Source: a virus
Direction: 5' to 3' (one strand)
DNA: 30,218 nucleotides
IMG/VR virus record: IMGVR_UViG_3300032722_000689
Location: 1 to 30,218 of that record
Shown here: in pieces, positions 1 through 5,157 of the stretch
Position numbering within the stretch: position 1 is the stretch's first letter
Layout: every line of letters starts with the position of its first letter
Translations under genes and position numbers: made by a program
Notes under the pieces: model-generated
Database searches by the model: none
The model's input: only the letters and a program-made list of their open reading frames with translations
What the model was told of the DNA's origin: nothing

Positions 1-92
1 TATGTAGGGAACCAGTCGAATATATCGCCAGGACCAACTTCTTTAGGAATGTTACCGTATGCTCGATCAATTGTATTTTTTTGCTTTGACAT
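1..92 (-). CDS. Partial CDS, N-terminus of unknown protein
   Basis: Only the first 30 codons lie in the window; the gene runs off the left edge. The peptide begins MSKQKNTIDRAYGNIPKEVG and continues with an acidic/aromatic stretch (GDIFDWFP). The start is supported by a purine-rich AAAGGGAAAG just upstream of ATG. It lies immediately downstream of tRNA-Leu on the same strand. I do not recognise the family and no function can be given from 30 residues. Confidence 0.6.
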   Translation of the reverse strand, partial: MSKQKNTIDRAYGNIPKEVGPGDIFDWFPT

Positions 93-108
93 ACTTTCCC
101 TTTATTAT

Positions 109-193
109 TGGTGCGACTGGGCGGACTTGAACCGCCATGCCGTGAAGCGTCAGATTTTAAGTCTGATGAGTATACCAATTTCTCCACAGTCGC
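109..193 (-). tRNA. tRNA-Leu(TAA)
   Basis: Acceptor GCGACTG/CAGTCGC, anticodon loop CTTAAAA (anticodon TAA), a long class II variable arm as expected for leucine, T-arm GGCGG-TTCAAGT-CCGCC, discriminator A and encoded CCA. It stands apart from the main cluster, directly downstream of the omega-subunit gene with which it probably shares a transcript. Confidence 0.95.
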
Positions 194-200
194 ATTAAAC

Positions 201-428
201 TTATTTAATCTTTTTGTAGTACTCTTGATCTACTTTTCCGTGTTGAATTTCTAACAATGCTGTCATAACACCGTGATGGTGTTCCATATGAATACTACGT
301 GAATTGCCTGCTTTAATTTCACGGGCACGTTGAGCAGCCATAATAATCAACTCAAACTTATTACCGCCGGACTCTTTAACGCATTTCTCCACGTCTAGGT
401 GTTCATGACGACTGTGATATTTTGACAT
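201..428 (-). CDS. rpoZ: RNA polymerase omega subunit homologue (RpoZ-like)
   Basis: This 75-residue protein resembles bacterial RNA polymerase omega, the small subunit that clamps beta-prime and aids core assembly. Residues about 21-39 (GGNKFELIIMAAQRAREIK) parallel the conserved omega segment NRFDLVLVAARRARQM, and residues 53-66 (GVMTALLEIQHGKV) match the following conserved helix with its EI-x-x-G pattern. The C-terminal tail of cellular omega is missing, so it is a minimal version. A good Shine-Dalgarno (AAAGGAA) precedes ATG. A consensus sigma70 promoter lies about 30 bases upstream (456-484), suggesting early expression. By inference it joins host RNA polymerase in place of, or beside, host omega to favour phage transcription; that is not shown by the sequence. 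Confidence 0.82.
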   Translation of the reverse strand: MSKYHSRHEHLDVEKCVKESGGNKFELIIMAAQRAREIKAGNSRSIHMEHHHGVMTALLEIQHGKVDQEYYKKIK

Positions 429-455
429 TTTGTTCCTTTAGTTAATTAAGTAGCT

Positions 456-484
456 AGTATAATACAATTTTGTATTTGTGTCAA
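456..484 (-). promoter_or_regulatory. Sigma70-type promoter for rpoZ and tRNA-Leu
   Basis: Reading the minus strand: TTGACA (479-484), exactly 17 bases, then TATACT (456-461). It points at the omega-like gene, whose ATG is 28 bases further on. Near-perfect consensus implies recognition by unmodified host polymerase, so early expression. Confidence 0.85.
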
Positions 485-520
485 TGGTTAATTAAATATT
501 TTATTAATAGCAGGTTACTT

Positions 521-528
521 AATAAATA
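521..528 (+). promoter_or_regulatory. T4 late-type promoter octamer
   Basis: AATAAATA lies 27 bases before the ATG of the plus-strand PP-loop gene. It matches the T4 late -10 consensus TATAAATA except for the first base. Confidence 0.5.
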
Positions 529-555
529 GTTGTATCTAAGTAGTAAACCACCACA

Positions 556-1848
556 ATGTCAACCAAAATAGAACATACCTCTGCCGGCGGAGTCCGCTTT
601 GAACCAAATAAAAAATTAGGTTACTATGTTGTTAATAACGAAATTTATTACAACAAGAACCAGGCCATGCTCGTTGGGTCTAAACAACCGGGTGATGTAG
701 GCGGACTTAATAACGATCCTGTTCGCTGGTTATTCAACGAAGATACTTTTATTCGATTTCCGTGGCACGAAGAACCTAATGTTCCATTAAATGAATTGTA
801 CCGCATACGTGCTCAACAGTTGCGCGACCAGTATGACTACATACGGTTAGAACTAAGCGGCGGCGCAGATAGTACCACTGTAGCGTATGCGTTTTTATTA
901 AATGGCATACGATTAGATGAAGTTGTATTTCGATATCCTGAAAAAGGTTCTAAGGATGTATCAAATAATCCGTGGGATACCGAAAGTCGAAATCATTTGA
1001 GTGAATGGGAATTTGCAGCTAAGCCATTATTAAATTGGATCAAAACTAATTATCCAGAAGTTAAAGTTACTGTACACGATTTTACCGATAACATAGTCAA
1101 TGAAAAAACCAATGATGAAAATTGGATTTACAAAACACGACACTATATACATCCTGGTCATGTGCATAAGCACACAATAGATAAAGAATTGGCTGACACC
1201 GGCAAGCGTATTGCTGTTGTTTTCGGCATTGACAAACCCAAGGTTTGTATCAAGGACAGTAAATTCTTTATGTATTTTGTTGATAGTCAAGCAAGCAATA
1301 ATCACCCCGAGATTGGTGACTACACCAATATTACCAACGAATTCTTCTACTGGTCACCCGATGCTTGCGAGTTACTGGCTAAACAGGCACACATGATTAA
1401 GAATTGGTTTAGTATGCCGGCACACTATGCCATGAGTCATATCCTGCAATGGCCCAACCATGATTATAGTACTCGCACATTCCGAGAACAAATTCTCAAA
1501 CCTATCATCTATTCTGACTACGATTTTAATACCTTCCAAACTGCTAAGAGTACTACTGCTATTAATGCAGAGATGGATACATGGTTCTTTACAAATTTTA
1601 AAGATACTGATTTATATGCAACTTGGACAGCTGGCGTAGATTATTTAAAAACAAATCTTGACAGCAGATACTTTCAATACTATCGTAACTGTGTAAGTGA
1701 TCTTAAACAATACCAAACTCCATTTTATTATATCGGAGATAGTACTATACCAGTTGCTAATAAACCGTTTTGTGTATCAAAGCAAGAAATACTCAATGAT
1801 CAAACTACCTACGTACATTGTATACGTGGTAAACTGTCAATTTATTAG
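556..1848 (+). CDS. PP-loop (adenine nucleotide alpha-hydrolase) ATPase, asparagine synthase-like
   Basis: A 430-residue protein with an ATP pyrophosphatase PP-loop, SGGADSTT, at residues 101-108 after a beta strand (IRLEL). This motif marks enzymes that adenylate a substrate (asparagine synthase C-domain, QueC, GuaA, ThiI). No glutaminase domain is visible: there is no catalytic Cys at position 2. The rest is rich in Tyr/Trp/Asn and unrecognised. No Shine-Dalgarno is evident (the leader reads AACCACCACA before ATG), but a late-type octamer lies 27 bases upstream. It is one of very few plus-strand genes. A second PP-loop protein of similar size is encoded at 10935-12107; the two may be distant paralogues. 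The substrate is unknown; nucleobase modification or amide transfer are the main options. Confidence 0.7.
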   Translation: MSTKIEHTSAGGVRFEPNKKLGYYVVNNEIYYNKNQAMLVGSKQPGDVGGLNNDPVRWLFNEDTFIRFPWHEEPNVPLNELYRIRAQQLRDQYDYIRLELSGGADSTTVAYAFLLNGIRLDEVVFRYPEKGSKDVSNNPWDTESRNHLSEWEFAAKPLLNWIKTNYPEVKVTVHDFTDNIVNEKTNDENWIYKTRHYIHPGHVHKHTIDKELADTGKRIAVVFGIDKPKVCIKDSKFFMYFVDSQASNNHPEIGDYTNITNEFFYWSPDACELLAKQAHMIKNWFSMPAHYAMSHILQWPNHDYSTRTFREQILKPIIYSDYDFNTFQTAKSTTAINAEMDTWFFTNFKDTDLYATWTAGVDYLKTNLDSRYFQYYRNCVSDLKQYQTPFYYIGDSTIPVANKPFCVSKQEILNDQTTYVHCIRGKLSIY

Positions 1849-1907
1849 ATTAATGTAGGGATTCCACCTACACCCACCTCGTTTTAAAGTCCGCGTGTCC
1901 AGGACTA
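1849..1907. terminator. Convergent intergenic hairpins, possible bidirectional terminator
   Basis: Between convergent genes there are two small hairpins: TGTAGG..CCTACA (about 1855-1873) and AGTCC..GGACT (about 1890-1908). The second is followed on the minus strand by TTTAAAA. The U-tracts are poor, so this is a weak call. Confidence 0.3.
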
Positions 1908-2471
1908 TTACATTGCAGGACCGTTACTGTTCCTGAATCCCACAGTACCGCCTTCTGCTTCAATCCTTTTTAATACATCTTCAAAAAGAATCGGTGCCCA
2001 GTCAGTTTGCTCTACGCATACTGCATGATAGCGTGGATCAATTACGCCATCTTTCATAACACGATTGGCGTGAGTATGTCCGTGTATGTTGCAACCAAAG
2101 CGACCAAGACTTTCTTCGTGAATAGGAATGTGACTAAGAATAAGTCCGTTCATAACATGGTAGGCACGAAGTTCTCTAAAGTATTGACGGTATTCGTCAT
2201 CTCGAAAGATATCGTGGTTACCACGAATTAAAACTTTGTCGCCGTTAAGTCTGGATAAAACTTTTAACGCTTTCCGATTAATAACAACATCGCCTAAGTG
2301 ATAGACTTTGTCGTTGGGTCTAACCCGGTCATTCCATGCTGTAATCATGGCCTCATCCATTTCCGCAGGATCATCCCACGGGCGAAGTTTTGTAATACCA
2401 TCGTTGCGTGTGAAGCGACATACACCATGATGACCAAAGTGCGTATCGCTAACTAAAAATACTGCTGGCAT
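1908..2471 (-). CDS. Calcineurin-like metallophosphoesterase
   Basis: A 187-residue protein with all the metal-binding blocks of the calcineurin-like phosphoesterase superfamily: DTHFGHH (residues 9-15), GD (60-61), GNHD (84-87), and GHTH near residue 130, with an SHIPIH stretch between the last two. These bind a dinuclear metal centre and hydrolyse phosphomono- or diesters. The compact size and DTHFGH start are common in phage-encoded members, which are often annotated only as phosphoesterases. A strong Shine-Dalgarno (AAAGGAGC) precedes the ATG. It lies 15 bases downstream of the unknown 148-residue gene, so they probably form one transcript. The substrate (RNA ends, nucleotides or cyclic nucleotides) cannot be told. 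Confidence 0.88.
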   Translation of the reverse strand: MPAVFLVSDTHFGHHGVCRFTRNDGITKLRPWDDPAEMDEAMITAWNDRVRPNDKVYHLGDVVINRKALKVLSRLNGDKVLIRGNHDIFRDDEYRQYFRELRAYHVMNGLILSHIPIHEESLGRFGCNIHGHTHANRVMKDGVIDPRYHAVCVEQTDWAPILFEDVLKRIEAEGGTVGFRNSNGPAM

Positions 2472-2486
2472 ATTATGCTCCTTTCT

Positions 2487-2933
2487 TTATATGCTTAATA
2501 AAAATGTATCAACTTGTAAAGAGTTGACCGATTCGAAGTATCCCGAACCCGGGTTATGTAGCGTAACTGTGTTACCTTCATCGTCTTTAACTGGGATTGA
2601 ATACTGCTCGGTGTCTGCCTGGAAAGCCGCCAATGCTCGTTCGGCAACATCTGCGTTTTTAAATACCCACAAGATCTCGCCATATCCATCGCCGTGCCCA
2701 AAGCTATCCCCGGATCCGTAAGTCATCCAAAGGATATACAAAGGAGTACCTGCTTCTGCTTCAAACGAAACATTTATCTTTTCTTCGTCATACGCTAATC
2801 CTGACCAACGGCCACGACTTGATATACTGATACCTTTAACTTCGTAATCCCATGTTTCAGACCAATCACCGTACTCTTTGTCCTCACGATAAGAGTCGGT
2901 GCAGATTTCGTTGTATTGTACAAATAATTCCAT
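2487..2933 (-). CDS. Conserved-looking phage protein of unknown function
   Basis: A 148-residue acidic protein beginning MELFVQYNEICTDSYREDKE. I chose the ATG at 2933 over an in-frame TTG six bases upstream because AAAGGAG sits seven bases before this ATG. It is rich in Tyr, Trp, Gly and acidic residues (for example TYGSGDSFGHGDGYGEILW in the middle), suggesting a soluble mixed alpha/beta protein. No membrane segment, signal peptide or catalytic motif is visible. It is the first gene after the long structured non-coding stretch, and a GTAGC-CTT-GCTAC hairpin lies in its leader. I do not recognise the family. Confidence 0.7.
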   Translation of the reverse strand: MELFVQYNEICTDSYREDKEYGDWSETWDYEVKGISISSRGRWSGLAYDEEKINVSFEAEAGTPLYILWMTYGSGDSFGHGDGYGEILWVFKNADVAERALAAFQADTEQYSIPVKDDEGNTVTLHNPGSGYFESVNSLQVDTFLLSI

Positions 2934-3423
2934 TACCAACTCCTTTCGTTAAATTAGGTGCCAGTTGAGTGGTAGCAAGGCTACACTCTTCTCCTTGTGA
3001 AAGTTACTGGCAGAACTCACTCTTGTTTATTTTACTAGGTTAAGAACTTGACCGCCGATTGGCTCCTAGGGGTCTGTTGACGACTTACTCCTTAAATCAC
3101 TTCCCATCACGTTGCACAAGGCTAGAAGGGCGAGTTAGTCAAATCCGTTATGGGCGAAACTGGTGTTTGTATTCAGTGCTTGAACCTGCGGTAGCCCAGA
3201 CTCTTCATGGCACCTCTTGCGTCGACCGGCATCATAACAAGTTCAGTGTTGTTCCATTGTAGCCACTATACAAACGTAAAAGGTTTTTGGGAATATAGCA
3301 GTAATGCGCTGACGTCTGCTATATTTGTCTCGAGAAGGAGAGCTCATCTTTATTTCACGCTAAATTTGTTTCGTACTGCTTGCACGTTACTTAGGACTCA
3401 TCCAACCGTCTATCCCAAAAATT
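2934..3423 (-). ncRNA. 490-bp gene-free, structure-rich region (candidate ncRNA/leader)
   Basis: No convincing coding frame exists on either strand; the longest minus-strand reading frame with a plausible start is 34 codons without a good ribosome site. On the minus strand the stretch carries several hairpins: a 10-bp perfect stem AATATAGCAG/CTGCTATATT (3292-3325), a 5-bp stem TTGTA/TACAA with 7-base loop (about 3257-3273), and near the 3' end a nested structure closed by GCCAGT/ACTGGC and containing GTAGC-CTT-GCTAC (about 2960-3012). It follows tRNA-Glu directly. It could be a long 3' spacer, a leader of the 2487-2933 gene, or a large structured RNA of the kind found beside phage tRNAs (GOLLD or ROOL classes). 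No family match could be tested. Confidence 0.4.
3292..3325 (-). other. 10-bp perfect hairpin in non-coding region
   Basis: The arms AATATAGCAG and CTGCTATATT are perfectly complementary across a 14-base loop. It is not followed by a T-run on the minus strand (CCCAAAAACC follows), so it does not look like a terminator. Confidence 0.65.
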
Positions 3424-3498
3424 TGGCACTCTGTAGCGGAATCGAACCGCTCTTGCCTGGATGAAAACCAGATGTCCTAACCGATAGACGAACAGAGC
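3424..3498 (-). tRNA. tRNA-Glu(TTC)
   Basis: Acceptor GCTCTGT/ACAGAGT (first pair G-T), anticodon stem TCTGG/CCAGG with loop TTTTCAT (anticodon TTC), T-loop TTCGATT, discriminator G, encoded CCA. Last tRNA of the main cluster in the direction of transcription. Confidence 0.93.
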
Positions 3499-3503
3499 AA
3501 ACT

Positions 3504-3580
<77 letters not shown>

Positions 3581-3691
3581 AAATTTGAAATAGCATGTAA
3601 TGTTGAGTACCTTCCTGGCCCACGCTCAAGTTCTACCAGGAGCTTTAAGGTCATACGCAAAGGGTAATTAGTCCTTATTATATCATTACTT

Positions 3692-3775
3692 ACTATATTG
3701 AAACACACTAATGTATCTTGTATACGGGCGCCCTAGGCATAACTATCTGCCCCCACTAATACGTTTCAATATAGT
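3692..3775 (-). ncRNA. Long-stem hairpin element A
   Basis: Arms 3692-3712 and 3755-3775 form a 21-bp uninterrupted stem when transcribed from the minus strand. Thirteen outer pairs are perfect and four inner pairs are G-U. The same pairs would be A-C on the plus strand, so the fold fits only a minus-strand RNA. The 42-base loop has smaller hairpins (GGGC/GCCC, GTAT/ATAC). Its arms share the core TTGAAACACACTAAT (plus strand) with element C. A consensus promoter lies about 65 bases upstream. Confidence 0.65.
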
Positions 3776-3838
3776 AACCCTTCCCAGGGTGCTAATATTC
3801 TACTCAAATTGTTAATGAACTTTAATTACTATACAAGT

Positions 3839-3867
3839 ATTATAGCATTATGATCTTTATTGGACAA
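3839..3867 (-). promoter_or_regulatory. Sigma70-type promoter upstream of element A
   Basis: TTGTCC (3862-3867), 17 bases, TATAAT (3839-3844) on the minus strand. The -10 is perfect. The -35 overlaps the outer arm of element B. It would transcribe element A, tRNA-Asp and tRNA-Glu. Confidence 0.8.
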
Positions 3868-4000
3868 CCATATTAAAACATACTTGGTAGGAATCGAACC
3901 TACATCACTGTCGCTTCGCTGTATCGCTGTCGCTTCGTTAGTGCCAACACGCTGGGCTTACTTGCCTCCCCCGACTACTTACGGTATGCTTTAATATAGT
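3867..4000 (-). ncRNA. tRNA-like long-stem element B
   Basis: Arms 3867-3883 and 3984-4000 make a 17-bp stem on the minus-strand RNA, with two G-U pairs. Inside is a canonical T-arm (GTAGG-TTCGATT-CCTAC) followed by CA and the stem, and a D-loop-like AAGTAGTCGG. I cannot fold a normal anticodon arm, and the T-arm is not adjacent to a normal 7-bp acceptor. A 19-base imperfect tandem duplication (16/19 identical) fills the space before the T-arm. It may be a degenerate tRNA or a tRNA-like small RNA. It has its own consensus promoter 43 bases upstream. Confidence 0.55.
3900..3938 (-). repeat. 19-bp tandem duplication inside element B
   Basis: On the minus strand the unit CGAAGCGACAGCGATACAG is followed directly by CGAAGCGACAGTGATGTAG, 16 of 19 bases identical. 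The second copy runs into the T-arm. Probably a slippage product that enlarged the variable region. Confidence 0.65.
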
Positions 4001-4042
4001 GCCAATAAATTGTTAATGAGCTTAATTACTTAATATACAACT

Positions 4043-4071
4043 ATTATACAATAATGAGAATTAACCGTCAA
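4043..4071 (-). promoter_or_regulatory. Sigma70-type promoter upstream of element B
   Basis: TTGACG (4066-4071), 17 bases, TATAAT (4043-4048) on the minus strand. It lies just downstream of tRNA-Cys, so it re-initiates transcription inside the cluster. Confidence 0.82.
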
Positions 4072-4102
4072 TTACTGTATGTTGTGAAAAAGCAACACTA
4101 TG

Positions 4103-4180
4103 TGGAGCACAGGGTCAGATTTGAACTGACGGTTTTACGGGTTTGCAATCCGTTCCCTTGGGCCTCTCGGGCACCTGTGC
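4103..4180 (-). tRNA. tRNA-Cys(GCA)
   Basis: Perfect acceptor GCACAGG/CCTGTGC, anticodon loop TTGCAAA (anticodon GCA), T-arm GTCAG-TTCAAAT-CTGAC, discriminator T as expected for Cys, encoded CCA. Confidence 0.93.
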
Positions 4181-4185
4181 ATAAC

Positions 4186-4275
4186 TGGAGGAGGGTGTGG
4201 GATTCGAACCCACGGAGCTTTTACACCCTTTAGTTTTCAAGACTAACGCAATCGGCCGGACTCTGCCAACCCTCC
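4186..4275 (-). tRNA. tRNA-Ser(TGA)
   Basis: Acceptor GGAGGGT/ACCCTCC, anticodon stem TTAGT/ACTAA with loop CTTGAAA (anticodon TGA), class II variable arm, T-arm GTGGG-TTCGAAT-CCCAC, encoded CCA. Confidence 0.94.
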
Positions 4276-4282
4276 ATATTTT

Positions 4283-4377
4283 TGGTAGTAGATCTAGGTT
4301 ATGATCCTAGCCGTTTCAGCCCATCTGACCGATCTCCGGGAATTATAAGGCCCCGCCGCACACCAGTGCTATCTACC
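4283..4377 (-). tRNA. Divergent tRNA, tentatively Ile(TAT)
   Basis: The acceptor GGTAGAT/ATCTACT (one G-T), discriminator A, CCA, and T-stem CTAGG/CCTAG are good, but the T-loop is ATCATAA and the D-arm (GCAC-TGGT-GTGC) has a very short loop. The most plausible anticodon arm gives loop CTTATAA (anticodon TAT) with one mismatch. About 27 bases separate it from the T-arm, an unusually long variable region for Ile. It may read AUA, or be a decaying gene. Confidence 0.5.
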
Positions 4378-4379
4378 AT

Positions 4380-4456
4380 TGGTGCCCAAGGTAGGACTCG
4401 AACCTACAACATTCTCCCTCTTAAGAAGACACGTCTACCAATTGCGTCACTTGGGT
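4380..4456 (-). tRNA. Unusual tRNA, anticodon AAG (Leu-like)
   Basis: Acceptor ACCCAAG/CTTGGGC has an A1-C72 mismatch. D-arm ACG..CGT; anticodon stem TCTTC/GGAGA with loop TTAAGAG gives anticodon AAG (CUU, Leu). The variable loop is only five bases, which is class I, whereas bacterial tRNA-Leu is class II. T-arm GTAGG-TTCGAGT-CCTAC and CCA are normal. Either a tRNA of altered identity or a degenerate one. Confidence 0.55.
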
Positions 4457-4458
4457 AT

Positions 4459-4534
4459 TGGGGTAACATATGGGGAACGATCCCATACTACCGCTTTCAC
4501 AGAGCGGGGTGCGAACCTCTACACTAATGTCACC
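4459..4534 (-). tRNA. tRNA-His(GTG)
   Basis: Acceptor GTGACAT/ATGTTAC plus the histidine hallmark extra pair G-1:C73 before CCA. Anticodon stem CCGCT/AGCGG, loop CTGTGAA (anticodon GTG). The T-loop is ATCGTTC, so position 54 is not T. Confidence 0.9.
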
Positions 4535-4540
4535 ATGGTT

Positions 4541-4615
4541 TGGTCTGCCCTGCAGGAATTGAACCCACATCAAAAGGGTAGAAGCCTTCTGTACTATCCA
4601 TTGTACTAAGGGCAG
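4541..4615 (-). tRNA. tRNA-Arg(TCT)
   Basis: Acceptor CTGCCCT/AGGGCAG, D-arm GTAC..GTAC, anticodon stem GAAGG/CCTTT, loop CTTCTAC (anticodon TCT, reads AGA), T-loop TTCAATT, encoded CCA. Confidence 0.93.
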
Positions 4616-4619
4616 GTAT

Positions 4620-4751
4620 TTAAATTATTTGGGAGAGAGTGTCAATTGCTGTCTGCACATGATCAATACTAACATGTAACCTATGAGCGATTTCATAAGC
4701 ATCTAAGTTTCTACCGAGCAGTTCTTTGACTTGTAGTAATAGTCTTGACAT
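4620..4751 (-). CDS. 43-residue helix-turn-helix-like protein inside tRNA cluster
   Basis: A 43-residue basic-to-neutral peptide (starts MSRLLLQVKELLGR). Residues 15-40 (LDAYEIAHRLHVSIDHVQTA and following) look like a helix-turn-helix: helix, tight turn, recognition-like helix. Similar tiny HTH proteins occur in T4-like aquatic phages, though I name no specific family. A moderate AAGG lies about 13 bases before ATG, which is longer than ideal. It sits between tRNA-Arg(TCT) and tRNA-Gln on the same strand, so it is co-transcribed with tRNAs. It could bind DNA or RNA; function unknown. The coding call rests on the clean frame and HTH pattern. Confidence 0.6.
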   Translation of the reverse strand: MSRLLLQVKELLGRNLDAYEIAHRLHVSIDHVQTAIDTLSQII

Positions 4752-4800
4752 ACATATATAACGCCTTAAATTACAATTAAGTTTACGCAATCGGATAAAT

Positions 4801-4874
4801 TGGTAGAGGTACCAGGACTCGAACCTAGAATGACGCAGTCAAAGTGCGTAGTGTTACCATTACACTATACCTCA
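4801..4874 (-). tRNA. tRNA-Gln(TTG)
   Basis: Anticodon stem ACGCA/TGCGT, loop CTTTGAC (anticodon TTG), T-arm CTAGG-TTCGAGT-CCTGG, CCA encoded. The first acceptor pair is T1-T72, open; glutaminyl-tRNA synthetase favours a weak 1-72 pair. Confidence 0.92.
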
Positions 4875-4884
4875 ATAGAAACTA

Positions 4885-4960
4885 TGGTGGTGCCTCGTGG
4901 GATTGAACCACGTTCAACAGCTCTTCAAACTGCCGCTATGACCACATCAGCTAAAGCACC
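4885..4960 (-). tRNA. tRNA-Phe(GAA)
   Basis: Acceptor GGTGCTT/AGGCACC, anticodon loop TTGAAGA (anticodon GAA), T-arm CGTGG-TTCAATC-CCACG, discriminator A, CCA. Its first three bases (GGT) also form the end of hairpin element C. Confidence 0.92.
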
Positions 4961-5034
4961 ATATTGAAACACACTAATCGCCCAAAACTCCCAAGTGGAG
5001 GGTGACCCTTTAGACTAATGTGTTTTAATATGGT
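4958..5034 (-). ncRNA. Long-stem hairpin element C bridging tRNA-Lys and tRNA-Phe
   Basis: Arms 4958-4979 and 5013-5034 give a 22-bp stem on the minus-strand RNA with two G-U pairs and one A-C mismatch, around a 33-base loop with a GGG/CCC and a CTCC/GGAG mini-hairpin. The 5' arm begins with the discriminator and CCA of tRNA-Lys; the 3' arm ends in the first GGT of tRNA-Phe. The element therefore fills the whole spacer and pairs one tRNA's 3' end with the next tRNA's 5' end. Sequence-related to elements A and B. Confidence 0.65.
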
Positions 5035-5104
5035 GAGGGCACAGGGACTTGAACCCTGATTGAGAGATTAAAAGTCTCCTATTCTACCTTTGAATTATAC
5101 CCCC
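5031..5104 (-). tRNA. tRNA-Lys(TTT)
   Basis: Acceptor GGGGGTA/TGCCCTC with two G-T pairs, anticodon stem GGAGA/TCTCT, loop CTTTTAA (anticodon TTT), T-arm CAGGG-TTCAAGT-CCCTG, discriminator A, CCA. A 17-codon frame with a strong Shine-Dalgarno (start 5132) runs into this tRNA. Confidence 0.93.
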
Positions 5105-5157
5105 TTTGTTTACCACTCTTGTCACTATCCATGATAGGATCTCCTTTCATTTTAAAT

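Larger units (their letters stand above)
3581..4102 (-). ncRNA. 520-bp gene-free region with two promoter-hairpin units
   Basis: No protein gene is visible. On the minus strand it holds, in order of transcription, a sigma70 promoter (4043-4071), tRNA-like hairpin element B (3867-4000), a second sigma70 promoter (3839-3867), hairpin element A (3692-3775), and a TCCTGG/CCAGGA hairpin (about 3607-3655) ahead of tRNA-Asp. The two promoter leaders share a conserved block starting AGTAATTAA and ending TTCATTAACAATTT or CTCATTAACAATTT, so the units look duplicated. Confidence 0.6.

Noticed and set aside
3243-3347. 34-codon minus-strand reading frame in the non-coding stretch
   Set aside because: No Shine-Dalgarno, stops soon, no recognisable protein features, and it spans the perfect 10-bp hairpin.
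3361-3420. Hammerhead-ribozyme-like core on the minus strand (GATGAGTCC ... GTACGAAAC)
   Set aside because: The core needs CUGAUGA before stem II; here two essential bases (C3, U4) are replaced, and no good stem III with a cleavage site follows GAAAC.
4380-4456. Reading the anomalous tRNA as an ochre suppressor (anticodon TTA)
   Set aside because: That fold puts C at position 33 and breaks an anticodon-stem pair; the AAG fold pairs all five positions with T33. TAA also serves as a normal stop codon in the neighbouring genes.
3692-5034. Elements A and C as MITE-like mobile elements with terminal inverted repeats
   Set aside because: No target-site duplications are visible, C overlaps functional tRNA ends, and the G-U strand bias points to RNA function instead. 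Kept only as an alternative.
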